Source: Dugong dugon (lineage: Eukaryota > Chordata > Mammalia > Sirenia > Dugongidae). From it: DNA of 64,000 nucleotides. Position numbers and translations under genes: made by a program. The notes below the pieces were generated by a model that saw nothing but the letters and a program-made list of their open reading frames with translations, was not told the DNA's origin and did no database searches. The first letter of the stretch is position 1. Every line of letters begins with the position of its first letter. Of this stretch, positions 1 through 13,300 are shown piece after piece. The stretch is taken from assembly GCA_030035585.1 (NCBI GenBank), contig CM057476.1, positions 19,700,501 through 19,764,500 on the forward strand. The letters are read 5' to 3'.

Positions 1-59
1 TGCCGTTTTTATAAAGCTTGAAAACAAGAAAACTAACTATATTATTTAGGCATACATGC

Positions 60-270
60 TTATGTGACAGAAGTCAGCACACTTCTTCTGTCAAAGGCCA
101 GATAGTAAATATTTTAGGCTTTATGGGTCATACGGTCACTCTTGCAACTACTCAGCTCTGCTGTTGCTTTGTGAAAACAGTCACAGACCACAGGTAAATG
201 AATGAGCATGGCTGTGCCTTATACAGAATTTAAATGAGACTTAAAGCACGTGGAAAGGGGAGGCAGATTT
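60..270 (+). mobile_element. Non-autonomous hAT-type DNA transposon
   Basis: Contains caaaggccagatagtaaata and gaatgagcatggctgtgcct. Same family as 31625 and 35183. Confidence 0.65.
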
Positions 271-437
271 CTCAAGGACTTGCAATTCGAAGTTGTATAG
301 TGACACCACGGACAGGAGAATAGCAGCTAGTTGGGCATTGATTTTGGCAACCAGAGGCTGGTGCCTGTCCCTTTGGTGGACTTTGAAAAAAAATTAATAG
401 CCATGAGTCAGAATCAACTTGATGGCAATGGTTAGGT

Positions 438-1250
438 ATGTATATTTTGAAACTTTTTTATAGAAGCTCAACATATATACTGAAAAGTACACAAATCATA
501 AAAGTACACCTCAGTGAGTTTTACATATGTATCTACCTGTGTAACCACCACTCAGATCAAGATATAAAAAATTCTAGAACCCAGAAGTCTCTCCCGGTGG
601 TATCCCCCTTACCAAAGTTGACCACTGCTCTGTTCTCTATAATCATAGATTAGTTTTGTTAATTCTTAAGCTTCATATAAATGAAATTATATGGTATGTA
701 TTCTTTTGTGTCTGGCTTCTTTCAATCAACATTATGTTTGTGAGATTCATCCATGTTGCATGTAGCAGTTGTTGGTTTTTTTTAACCGTATGACTGTGAC
801 ACAATTTATTCCTTCTTTTGTTGACGGGCATTGGTTGTTTCCAGTTTTTGGCTATTACAAATAGTTCTATGAACATCCTTGCACATGTCTTTTAGGAGAT
901 ATAAGCACTAATTTATGTTGGATACATACCTGGCAATGGAATTGCTGTGTTCTTACCATCAATGTTATGATAATTAACGAGAGTTCCAGTTGCTCCACAC
1001 CCTTGCCAACATTTGATATTGTTAGCCCTTTTAGTTTTAGACATTCTGGTGGGATATGGTGGTTTCACATTGTGATTTAAATTTTTAGCTCCCTGATAAT
1101 TAATGAAATATTCCTTATTGACCAGTTAAAGATCCTGTTTTATATTCAAGTCTTTTGTCCATTTTTAATTGGGGTTGTCTGTCTTTTTTTTTTTTTTTTT
1201 TAATTGATTTGTAGTAATTTTACATATGTTCTGGAATACAAATCCTTTAT
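438..1250 (-). mobile_element. L1 fragment, antisense 3' region
   Basis: Reverse complement of an old L1 3' end, recognised by patterns such as gagattcatccatgttgcat and ttttggctattacaaatag. Includes an 18-bp T run near 1183. The short ORFs in it are chance. Confidence 0.75.
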
Positions 1251-1257
1251 TGGAGAT

Positions 1258-2215
1258 AATAATTAAAACACTGTGAAACTGACACAAGGTTAAACCGGCC
1301 AATGGACCAGAATACAGTCCAGAAAGACACCCACATGTATGTTCACCTGATTTATGACAAGAACACCACTTTGATTTAGTAGGGATAGGATTGTCTTTCC
1401 AGTAAGTGGTGCTGATCAATTGGATATCCATATAGATAAAAAGACTTTTGACCCCTACCTCACTCCACACCCAATAACTAATTTGTGATGGACCATGATC
1501 TTATATGTGAAAGGTAAAACACTCATGCTTCTAGACAAAAACATCAAAAATATCTTCCTGGCCTGGGGTAGGTGTCATGGATTCAATTGTGTCCCCCAAA
1601 AAATGTGTGTAGCAACTTGGCTAGGTCATGATTCCTAGTATTGTATGATTGTGTTATCTGATGTGATGTCCTTATGTGTTGTAAACTCTACCACTATGAT
1701 GAGATTATATGTGATCTCCTCATGGGTTGTAAATTCTATCACTGTGATGAGTTTACATTGATGAGGTTGACAAGATCGGTGTCTTAAGTCAATCTCTTTT
1801 GAGATATAAAAGAGAGAAGTGAGCAGAGACACATGGGAACATCATACCACCAAGAAAGCAGTGCTGGGAGCAGAGCGCATCCTTTGGACCTGAGGTTCCT
1901 GCGCAGAGACGCTCCCAGACCAAAGGAAGACTGATGACATGGACTTTCCTCTAGAGCTAACGGAGAAAGTGTTCCCCTGGAGCTGATGCCCTGAATTTGG
2001 ACTTGTAGCCTACTGGACTATGAGAGAATAAATTTCTCTTTGTTAAAACCACACAATTGTGGTATCTCTGTTAGAGCAGCACTAGATGACTGAGACAGTA
2101 GGCAAAGATCTTTTTAAAAAGAACCCAGAAAGTACCAATTGTAGAAGATTCATAGATTAGACTTCATTAAAATTACGAACCTCCCTTTATCAAAAGACAC
2201 AAGTAAGAGAGTGGC
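1258..2215 (+). mobile_element. L1 ORF2 fragment split by an LTR
   Basis: Degraded L1 reverse-transcriptase 3' coding sequence at 1258-1567 continues at 2103-2215 after the LTR insertion. Recognised by tgttcacctgatttatgaca and tagacttcattaaaattac. Ends about 45 bp before MYO1H visible exon 1. Confidence 0.7.
1573..2097 (+). mobile_element. Solo LTR, MaLR/ERVL-like, with 5-bp target duplication
   Basis: Begins tgtcatggattcaattgtgt and ends with gactgagaca (TG...CA). Flanked by identical gtagg at 1568-1572 and 2098-2102. Contains the internal block gcatcctttggacc and AATAAA near its 3' end, as an LTR poly(A) signal should. It splits an older L1 fragment. Confidence 0.9.
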
Positions 2216-2261
2216 TTGATTGTTGTTGTTGCTGCTGCTACATTTCTGTTCTGTTTTGAAG

Positions 2262-2441
2262 GGCATTCCTGTAGGAGGGCATATCATCAGTTACTTGATA
2301 GAAAAGTCTCGAGTCGTCTATCAAAACCAGGGTGAGCGTAACTTCCACATCTTCTACCAGCTGCTGGAGGGGGGTGAAGAGGAGCTCCTTGCTTACCTGG
2401 GACTTGAGCGAGACCCCCAGCTGTATAAATACCTCTCACAG
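2262..2441 (+). CDS. MYO1H: MYO1H visible exon 1 (motor, after switch I)
   Basis: 60 residues, phase 0 at both ends, from [17 protein letters not shown] to YKYLSQ. It holds the conserved myosin block [17 protein letters not shown]. The acceptor is ctgttttgaag. The donor cag/gttgga is weak after its first two bases. Confidence 0.95.
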
Positions 2442-5400
2442 GTTGGAAGAACCAGCACCTGGCTTTGGTGGCCCTTTGGAGGAAGGGATCGGGGGGTTTG
2501 TGGGGGCTGCTCTAGGACATTGCAGAACTTTCTCTTTATCATTGTGAATATACCCTACTTACTGATTTCTTGACACTTTTTATAAGCAAGCTAACCCCTC
2601 TCCTTTTATGCTTGGGAGGTGTACCATCTTGGCAAAGTAACCAATGTCTAGGCAAGTGGTTCTCAACCTGGGCAGATAAAGAGTGTTTTAAAAACACAAA
2701 TGCTTGGGCTCTACCTGCCAGAGATTCAAATTCTGGAGGTAGAACCTGGTGTCAGGATTGTTTCAAACGCTCCCCTGGTGATTCTAATACTCAGCCGGGA
2801 TGAGAACTCCAGGTCTGGTGATGGAAACTCCCTGCTGATCTATATCCACAGCCTATATACTACTTCATTCTGCTTTCAAAACTAGTTTTGAAAAGACTGT
2901 TTTCCCACCTTCCTGACTTCCATTCCGAGAACTGTTAGCTGCAAAATGAACATACTGTCTTACAGAAATGGTTCAGGCCAATCCTAGGCTCTAATGTTGT
3001 AAAACTGACTTTCAGAATTTAACTTTACAGCACTAATCTTTTTTCTGCAGTCTGTACTGTTGTTGTGTGCAGTCAAGTTGATTCCAACTCATAGTGACCC
3101 CATGTGACAGAATAGAACTTTCCCATACTGTTTCCTAGGCTGTAATCTTTTATAGAAGCAGATCACCAGGTCTTTCTCTCTTGGAGCTGCTGCATAGGTT
3201 CAAATCACCAACGTTTTGGTTAGCAGCTGACTGCTTAGCCATCGTACCACCAGAGCTCCTTCAGTCTGCACCACGAGGGCTCATTCAGTCTGCACTAGGG
3301 TTCTAGAATGCCTGATTGTATAGCACCTATCAGTATTTGATGTCACTAGCACCTTTTTGCCCCAAGATTTCTGGATTTTTCTCTTCACACTCGGCCTGGT
3401 TTGAACTGGGATCAGTTTGCACAGGTGTAGGCAGGGACTTGACTCGAGAGAGAGAACAAGATCTTATAAAGTGAATCTCGTAAAGTAAAGACCAAGATTT
3501 CATAGTGGGAAGAAAGCTTGGGTGAAGTTTATCTTGAAAATGGAAGCTAACTAATGAAGCTACGTGAATCTCATAACATTAGTTTATATTTAACAAATTT
3601 TGTACCAATTCTTAGAATAAAGACTAAATAAAATTTAATTTTTGGGGAGGAGTTGGGATGGAAAAACACTAAATAGACAATAGATAGATGGTAACTTTGG
3701 TCAAGGCTAAGGCAGTACACAATACCGGGGAAGCCAGCACAACTTGTACAAGGCAAGGTCATAGAAGCTCCATAGATACATCTGAACTCCCTGAGGGACT
3801 GAATTGCTGGGTGGAGGGCTGTGGGGACCATGGTCTCAGGGAACATCTAGCTCAATTAACATAACATAGTTTATAAAGAAAATGTTCTACATTCTACCTT
3901 GGTGAGTAGCATCTGGGGTCTTAAAAGCCTGTGAGCAGCCATCTATTTCACTGGTCTCACCCCTTCGGGAGCAAGGGAGAATGAAGAAAACAAGATACAA
4001 GGGAAAGATTAGTCCAGAGGACTAGTGGACCTCAACTATCACGGCCTCCACCAGACTGAGTCCAGTACAACTAGATGGTGCCCGGCTACCACCACTGACT
4101 GCTCTGACAGGGATCACAATAGAGGGTCCCAGACAGAGCTGGAGAAAAATGTAGAATAAAATTCTAAACTCAGAAAAAAAGACCAGACTTACTGGCCTGA
4201 CAGAGACTGGAGAAACCCCAAGTAATGAAGTCACCCCTGAGGTTCACCCTTCATCTAAAGATTAGACAGGCCCATGAAACAAAATGAGACTAAAGGGGCA
4301 CAGCAGCCCAGGGGCAAGGACTAGAAGGCAGGAGGGGATAGGAAAGCTGGTAATGGGGAACCCAAGGTCGAGAAGGGAGAGTATCGACATGTCGTGGGGT
4401 TGGTAACCTATGTCATAAAACAGTATGTGTACTAACTGTTTAATGAGAAGCTGGTTTGTTCTGCAGACTTCATCTAAAGCACAATTTAAAAAAAAAGAAA
4501 GAAACACTACCAAAAAAAAAACTTAAAAAAAGAGCAATGAAAAAAAACAAAAAAAAAAAATTAAATTTTTTTTTTCTTTTTTGAGGACCGTTTTTTTTCC
4601 AACAAAGCTGCATGGTAGCATCCTGTTTGGCTTTCGTAGCATGATCAGAGAGGGTCATTCTGTAACAATAATTGAGGCTATCATTCATTTCTTAAGGTCT
4701 ATGGGTGGCACAAACAGTTTGCACTTGATTGCTGACCTAAAGGCTGGCAATTTGAACCCACCCAGCAGTGCCATGGAAGAAAGGCCTGGTGATCTACTTC
4801 TGTAAAGATTACAGCCAAGCGTTTGTTCTCTTTTTGGTTTATCATTTATTTCCTAAGGGTTTCTCCTAACCCTCCGATAACAAATCCTCCTCTCTTTTGA
4901 AGTGTATGTTATTTTCATCCTTGTAGATTTTTGCAGCCAGATTTATTCAACCAGATCCTCATGTCTCGGTGGCTTTGGAAATGATTCAAATGCTTTGCTA
5001 GTATTATTTTCATCAACTTCATAATCTCCCATAACTTTGGCAAACTTTGTGGTTTTACAGTGAAAACTCTATGGAGCACAGTTCTAGTCTGACACACATG
5101 GGGTCGCCATGAGTCAGGACTGACTCCCCGGCAATGGCTTTGGGCTTTTGTTTGGTTGGTTTATTAGTAAATATTTACATGGGATGACCCCTTTGGTTTC
5201 CCTGTGCAACAAGGAAATCTTTTTTTTTTTCTTTTTAAGCTGTTGCTATCAATTTATTTTAAATTTGTTTTAAAAATGATAAAGTTAATATATATTCATA
5301 GTTTTAAAAGTTCAGTCATTACCCAAGGACTTAAATAGAAAAGTAACAGTCTTCTTCTTCTTCCCTCCTCATCTTCCTTATATCTACTGTGTCCTTACAA

Positions 5401-7276
5401 AACCAACAGGAAAATCTTTTAAGATAACATACGCAGATAACCAGGGAACTAGGACCCCTGTACCACAAGAGCAAAATAATGAAAAATTCTTGGTTAGAAT
5501 ATTTTCCCTTTAAGTTGTGGCATTGGTTGATCTGCTACTTATTTAAAAGCCAACTTCTAGAATTAGTTGGAAAAAGTCTTATCGAACCCTTGCTGGTGAT
5601 CATCACTTCCGCATACCCTGTGTTTTTCTGAGTGACGCAAGTTTGCAAATGGCTGCTAAGCTGGAGGTTAGTGGTTCAAACCCACCCAGTGGCACCGCAG
5701 AAGAAAGGCCTGGCAATCTGCTTCTGTAAAGATTACAGCCAAGAAAACGCTATGGAGCAGTTCTACTCTGTAACACATGGGGTCACCAGCAGTCAGAATC
5801 AACTCGACACCCATGACTGTGGTTTGTTTCCAATGCCCAATTTTTATTTCCTTGAGTGAGGATCTCCTTCCATGTAGTTCTGTGGGGAAATTTTTGTTTG
5901 TTTGTTTCTTTTTCTTCAGTGAAGTTTTTGCTGATAGTTGCTGAGTGGGTCGACTGTTTTCTAAATTTAAACACTGTAATTTCCCTGCTTGTTTCAGCGG
6001 ATACTGAGACAAATGTCTTTATTTAGCAAAAACGGCAAGAAAATAACTGTTTTTAAAACACACCAAAAGATCTACTGCTGATATGTAACTTTGAAAGCTT
6101 TCCCAGAACAAAGCAAAAAACCAGCTGCCACCAAGTTGATTCAATGGCGACAACATCTGTGTCAGGTTTTCAGGGCTGTGATCTTTCAGAAGCAGATCAC
6201 CAGGCCTTTCTTTCGAGGCACCTTGGGATAGGTTCGAACCTCCAACCTGTCTCTGAACCTTTTGTGCCATCCAGAACTCCTTTCCCAGAGCAGAGGTTTT
6301 AAAATCAAATTTCCAGATAACTTTGGGAAAAAGTAGCAGCCAACAAATCGCCATGTGCTAGACAATCAGTAAAATTTATTTCTTTGCAATTCAGAACATT
6401 ATAATACTAGCGTTTGCATCTTTTTAGAGAAAACCGTTTTGATTGAGGAATAAGTGTGCACACACCTAACTGTCTTTATAAAAATGCCATTAAGTGACCC
6501 AGTTCTGTGTCAACAGGGTCAATGTGCCAAAGAGACATCCATCAATGACAAGAACGACTGGAAAACGGTTTCTAACGCCTTTTCTGTCATTGATTTTACT
6601 GAAGAGGACCTCGAGGTATGGGCCTTCGGGGCAGGACTGCCAATTTAGCCTGGGATTGAGAAAACAATCATGGTTTCTTGGTGTTTGCATAGTAGGGTTG
6701 CCAGATTCAGCAAATGAAAACAGAACACCCAGTTACATTTGAATTTCAGATAAGCAATGACTAATCAATGGCTAATTTCTAGTATAAGTATATCCCAGAT
6801 ATTGCATTGGATGTGGACTTATACTAAAAAATTAGCCATTGTTAATCTGAAATTCAAATGGAAATAGGCAATTCTGTATTTTATCTGGCGACTCTGAGTT
6901 TTCCCAGGGTTGGGAGCAAGCAGGAAATGACATTTCTTCTTACCCTCAATTAAGTCCAATCTCAAATATTTAGATCCCAGAGAAGCACAGGATTATCTCC
7001 TCCCTGCCCCCCGCCCCAAGTTTCTGTTTTGGTACAGATTGTAGGATTTATAAACATTCCAAAACAATTTTTTTATTGTGGTTAAAATATATATAACGTG
7101 GTAGAATAATTTGGAAAAGGATAGTTGTAATGGTTGCACAACATGATGAATGTCATCAATATCGCTGAATTGTACATGTACAAATTGAACTGGAAAATGT
7201 GCTAATGTATATATTTTTTATTGTGGTAAAATATATATATATATATATGTGTGTATGTATATATATATATTTGTGG

Positions 7277-7307
<31 letters not shown>

Positions 7308-10300
7308 CACACAAGTTTACATATATATATCACACGACGTTTGCCATTTTAACGTTTTTTAAGTGTACAATTTAGTGACATTAATTACATTCACCGTGTT
7401 GTATGCCCATCACCACCAACCATTTCCAAATACTTTTCACCGCCCTCAACAGAAAATCAGTGTCTTTTAAGCAATATCAACATTTTTGCTTTTACATCTT
7501 TCTGTTTTGTATGTTTCATTTTGATTGTTCAACTATTAATCTTTCAAGGGCCAGAATATAGTTTTTCTTTCCACTTTGTAAATGGAGTTATTTAAATAAA
7601 GAGAGTTGATTCAAAGCTTCAGCCACCCATCTGTCGGTTTGTTGTACTGTGGTGGCTCGCGTGTTGCTGTGATGCTGGAAGCTATGCCACCGGTGTTTCA
7701 AATACCAGCTGGGTCACCCATGGTACTTGAAAATTAAATGGCTTATTGGTGATAAAAAAGGGAGGGTAGATATAAAAATACAAGTGATATGTGCTGGAGG
7801 TTGATGAGGCGTCTCCTCCATCCTCCGTTGGGGCTCTTTATCCCATGTGTGTTAATATTTGAAGTGAACAAGAGGGCCAGTTTCTGGGGAAGAAGGAGGA
7901 CTGGTTTCTGTGTACTCAGGGCTGGAATTCTGGAGAGGGGGGCAGCTTTCCCTCGGGGATCTCCTCTGAAGACATTATCAGTTAGACGGCCACCATTTTT
8001 CCTCCCTGTCCTCCTGGCTCTCTGCCCTTCACTGCTTTCGTCATCCCTAGAATCTCTTTGGAATTATTGCTAGTGTCCTCCACCTGGGGAACATTTGTTT
8101 TAAAGAAGATGACCAAGGCTGTGCCACCATCCCAGACACCCACGAGATCAAATGGATTGCAAAGGTGATGGTCTACTTTTGAAGTCCAGACCCTCTCAGA
8201 GGCAGAGGGGGTGGGAGGTGGCAGGATGCCCCTGTCCCGAATGGCCGATGCCATGTTCTCTCAGTGGATGCTGGATAAGGGATGTAAAGAGCATGGGGGC
8301 AGAAGAGGGAGTGCGTGAAGGCCAGTTGGTGGAAGGATCCAGTGTGGTCTGTTTTGCACTAAAGCACAACGATAACCCTGAGCCTGGAAACCCCCATAAA
8401 CTCTTCATAAGTTAACGAGTGAACCTGGGTCGCTGACCCGCACTTTGGTTTCCTTTTATTCAGCTCTTGGGGGTCCACCCATCGGTCCTTCTGGATGCTC
8501 TCACCCACAGAAAGATTGAAGCCAAAACTGAGGAGGTAAGAATGAGTCTTGTGGAAATGTACCTACGTGCCTTCCTTGTCACTGCTGCCTCCCACAGATA
8601 GCAGGAGGATGGTGGCCTAGGGGATGCCAAACCCTGGAACCCACCAAACCCACCCGGCCTGCTTGGTCCAGCTTCTACCAGAGTCTCTCCTGCTTCAACC
8701 CCACCCTCAGCACTAGCTCTTCATGCCTCATACTCACCATGCCTGTTCCCACATGCTGTTCCCTCTGCCTAGAACATGTCTCCCTATGCTCCAGCCAGCT
8801 AACTCCTCCTCATCCTTCAGTTCCCAGGCATAACTTCATCAAGGAGCCTTTCCTGCCCACCCCCACCCCAAGCACCATCTGTATCTCTTCATAGCTCTTG
8901 TCATTCTCAACTTGAAACTCTTCTTTGTGTGATTCTTCAAATATCTGCCCAACCCCACTGAACTGTGAGCCCACAAAGGCAGGGACTGTTTGTCTTGATC
9001 ACAGCTATGTTTCAGCAGCCCAGCACAGAGCCTGGCACATAGTAGGCACTCAAGAAATAGCTATTACATGAACGAACACAGGCAGGAGAGCCATCTTCCC
9101 AAAGCAGGTGTCTTTTGCTATAGGTATCAGTTATTGTCAAGTCGATTCCAACTCATGGTGACCCCATGTGTGTCAGAGTAGAACTGTGCTCTACAGGGAT
9201 GCCAGTGGCTGATTTTTTGACTGTAGATCACCAGACCATTCTTCCAAGATGCCTCTGGGTGGATTCCAATCACCAACCTTTCGGTTAGCAGCCAAGCAGG
9301 TTAAACGTTTGCACCACCCAGGGACTCCATGTTCTGTGCTAGTCGTCATTAAAGGCTAGTTTGAAAACCTCGGGGGGGCTTTTTTTATTCTTGTCTTGAT
9401 GATGCACCTGGTCGTTCTTCTCAGGTAATCTGCCCACTGACACTAGACCTCTCTGTCTATGCCCGAGATGCCATGGCGAAGGCCGTGTATGGACGAACAT
9501 TTACTTGGCTGGTCAACAAGATCAATTCCTCCTTGGTTAACAAGGTTAGTCAACACAGTTTGGCTGACTTGCTCTTACTAATGTTGTAATATTTCATAAT
9601 GAACATAGTGATAAAATGTGAGAATTCACCGTAAGCTCCTCACAGGCAGGGATGGTGTCTCCTCATCTGCATTTCCAGTGTCCAGCACCCAGTAGGCTCA
9701 CAAAAAAATGCGCACTAAATGATTCAACAGTGTGTCCCTGTCATATATTGAGTCAAACATGGCCTCTGTGTCTTGGCCCCACATCATTGACTTCTTCATA
9801 TGAGGCCCATTAGTCCAAAATCAGACTACCTGCTACCAAACTCAAATTTGTACACATCCAACTGTTTTTAAAATAACCCAAATAAGCAGATTTTTAGCCA
9901 TGTAGAGCCAGTCTGCTTTACATACATTGCAAAACTGTCCCCTGTATCTGCTAGCCACGTTACTGTTGTTAGGTGCCATCGAGTGGGCTCTGACTCATAG
10001 TGACCCTGTGTACAACAGAACGAAACACTACTCGGTCCTGCGCCGTCTTCACAATCATTGTGATGCTTGAAGCCATTGTTGCAGCCACTGTGTCAGTCCG
10101 TCTTCTTGAGGGTCTTCCTCTCTTTCACTGACCCTCTACCTTACCAAGCATGATGTCCTTCTCCAGGAACTGATTCCTCCTGATAACATGTCCCAAGTAA
10201 TGAGTTGAAGTCTTGCCATCCTCAGTTCTAAGGAGCTTTCTGGCTGTACTTCTTCCAAGACAGATTTGTTCATTTTTCTAGCAGTCCATGGTATATTCAA

Positions 10301-13300
10301 TATCCTTCACCAACACCATAATTCAGAGGCGTCGATTCTTCTTCAGTCTTCCTTATTCATTGTCCAGCTTTCCCATGCATATGAGGCGACTGAAAATACT
10401 ATGGCTTGGGTCAGGCACACCTTAGTCCTCAAAATGACATCTTTGCTTTTTAACACTTTAAAGAAGTCTTTTGCAGGTCTGCTTGCCATAGATAAGATAA
10501 AACCTTGTAGTTACAGTAAAACCCACAAAAGCCAGAAACCGTATAAGGTGGAAACCTGTCAGAGAAGGAAAACGCAAATACTTTTCACTAATAGAGAGCG
10601 ACAGAAACATGTAAGACTGCACCCTGTCAAAGGTGGAGAACTCGTGAGACCCGGAAAGACAAGGCAGGCCCACTGCATTCCGCCTCTCACAGGTTTCACT
10701 GTGTAAGGGCTCCCTTTGTCCTTTGGAGCTCTCAGAGACTCTCACCTTGCTACAGGAGGACACAGTGAAGGTACCTAGGCTCCCCTCCCTTCTCCTCCTC
10801 CCTGGGTTTTTCATGGCCTAATTCTACTCCGTCCTATAGGGTCGCTGTGAGTCAGAATCCACTTGACAGCAATGGATTTGGTTTTTTCGGGTCCGCTTCT
10901 GGTGGAGGACCTCCTCCTCTGGGGAACCCCTGGATTGAATGTGGGCTTGGGAGGCTGAGGAGGGCTGCAGAAAGAAAGTGAATCAAAAACGGAAGGTGGT
11001 ACTGTTCGGGTGATGAGTGTGGAAGCAGGGATGGGATATAGGCAGGCTGCAGACAGGAAGTGAGGCAGGAAAATAATTTCCACCCAGGAGTTCTCCTGCA
11101 AGTCATTGTTAGAGAGAGGGGGCATGAGCTTTATAGCCAAGTCCCAGCTGTGGGGGTAGCTATGGAGTTGGTTTTTTTTTTTTTTTTTTTTTATTGTTTG
11201 TGGTGAAAATATAACAAAACACTTGCCAGTTCGACATTTTTTAACATGGACAATCTAGTGACACTGATTACGTTCGTCATGGGCAGCCATCACCCCATCC
11301 GTTTCCAAATTATTCCATCACCCTTGACAGAAACTCAGTGCCGCCTAAGCGATGACTCTCCCTTTCTCCCTCCCTCTCTCCTGCCCCTGGTAACCAATAC
11401 CAAGCTTTGGTCTCTATCCATTTGCCTATTCTAGATATTCATATAAGTGGGATCATACAGCATTTGCTCTTTTGTGATGGACTTATTTCACTCAGCATGT
11501 TTTCAGGTTTCATCTGTGTTGTAGCATATATCAGAGTTTCATTTCTCTTTATGGCTGAGTAGTATTCCATTGTATTGATGTGCCACATTATGTTTATCCA
11601 TTCATCTGTTAATGGACATTTAGGTTGTTTCCACCTTTTGGCTATTGTGAACAGTGCTGCAATGAACCCTAGTGTACAAATATCTCCTGGTGCCCAAGCC
11701 CCTGCTTTCAATTCTTTTGGGCATATACCTAGGATTGGGATTGCTGGGTCATATGGTAATTCTGTGTTTAACTTACCTAGGAAAAGCCACGGGGTTTTGA
11801 GCATCACAATGTCAGAGATCTAATGAGTTATGGTATATGTGATTTGACTAGGATTTCACCAGAAAAACAGTGATTGGGTTGCTGGATATCTATGGGTTTG
11901 AAGTCTTCGATAAGAATGGGTGAGTTTTGTCATTTCCTATCTGTTCTTCATTTGTCCCTCTTTAGGATTGCACTCAAGGGCCATAACATCTCTAATGTAA
12001 TCAGAATTGATTTTCCCATCCCTAGAAATTCCCTAATTTGCATAGCCCCTATTTCACAGACTCTTCTAGAACTGGGATAACCAAAAACATACAAACATCT
12101 CTTAGCTTGACTCTTTATGATCTATTTAGTAAATTATTTTATTAATAAGGACTTTGTTTTCTCTTTATTACAAAGCCTCCTTAAAAATAAGTAAATATAA
12201 TTTTAAAAAATTGGTCTGTTTGCATAGCTTTAGTTATTTAAATCTTCCGCATCTCTAGTTTTGAACAGTTCTGTATAAATTATTGCAATGAAAAACTCCA
12301 GCAACTGTTAATAGAGAGGACCCTAAAGGCGGAACAGGCGGAATATGAAGTGGAAGGTATAGAGGTAAACATTTTGATGTTTTCTCCCCATTTGATTTCT
12401 TAATCTAGCGAAAGCATTTACGTGAGAACTATTATGTCATTGGCAATTTTCTTGATTAGTACTATGGATTATTTTTCACTCCTCTGCTTGTTTCTTGGGA
12501 AATCACTTTGATATTCAGAAAGTATTATTTTTTAAATCCTGGATATAAAAACCAGATTTTGAAAGAAATTTCTGGTAAATCAATGTAGCACAAGTGTATT
12601 TTATGCTCATGGAACTCCTTCTTAGAGAATTCTTTCCTCTTTGTCGTTTTAGTGGGAGCCAATTCAGTATTTCAACAACAAGATCATCTGTGACTTGGTA
12701 GAAGAGCGACACAAAGGCATCATTTCCATTCTGGTGAGAAAATGCACGTTGACTTAGAGCTAACGCATACGGTGTTTACAACGTGGAGAAGGACGCTTCC
12801 CAGGCTCAAGGAGTTCAGAGCGGAACCCACCAGATTACTGAAGGGTGCAAGTCGAGCTCTTTTGCTCTACCCTTGCTTGGAGCTTTAGGTGGCGCTTTTG
12901 TCCATCCCTGGGTAGTGCGAACGGTTAACACGCTGGGCTGTTAACTGAAAGGTGGGCGGTTCAAGTCCAATCAGAGGTGCCTCAGAAGAAAGGCCTGGCA
13001 ATCTGCTTCCAAAAAAATAGCTGTAGAAAACCCTACGGAGCACGGTTCTTCTCTGACACATGTGGGGTTGCCAGGAGTTGGAATTAACGGCAACTGGTTT
13101 GGCTTCTTACTTAATTTAGACTCTCAGGCCTAAATGACAGCCTGGCGGGAGACGGCAAGGAAAGACCCTTGAGGTGAAGGAGTGCATTCATGTCTTCCAT
13201 CCGAGGAAGGATGAGCCAGAGGGTTGGTGGGTGTTTGGTTGCAGAGAGAGGCAGCTTTCCTGCTTAGCACTGAGCAGGAAGCCGGACAGCGGAAAGGAAG

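Noticed and set aside
10266..10706. 146-codon open frame
   Set aside because: Starts in a reversed RTE fragment and continues into unrelated repeat; no conserved domain.
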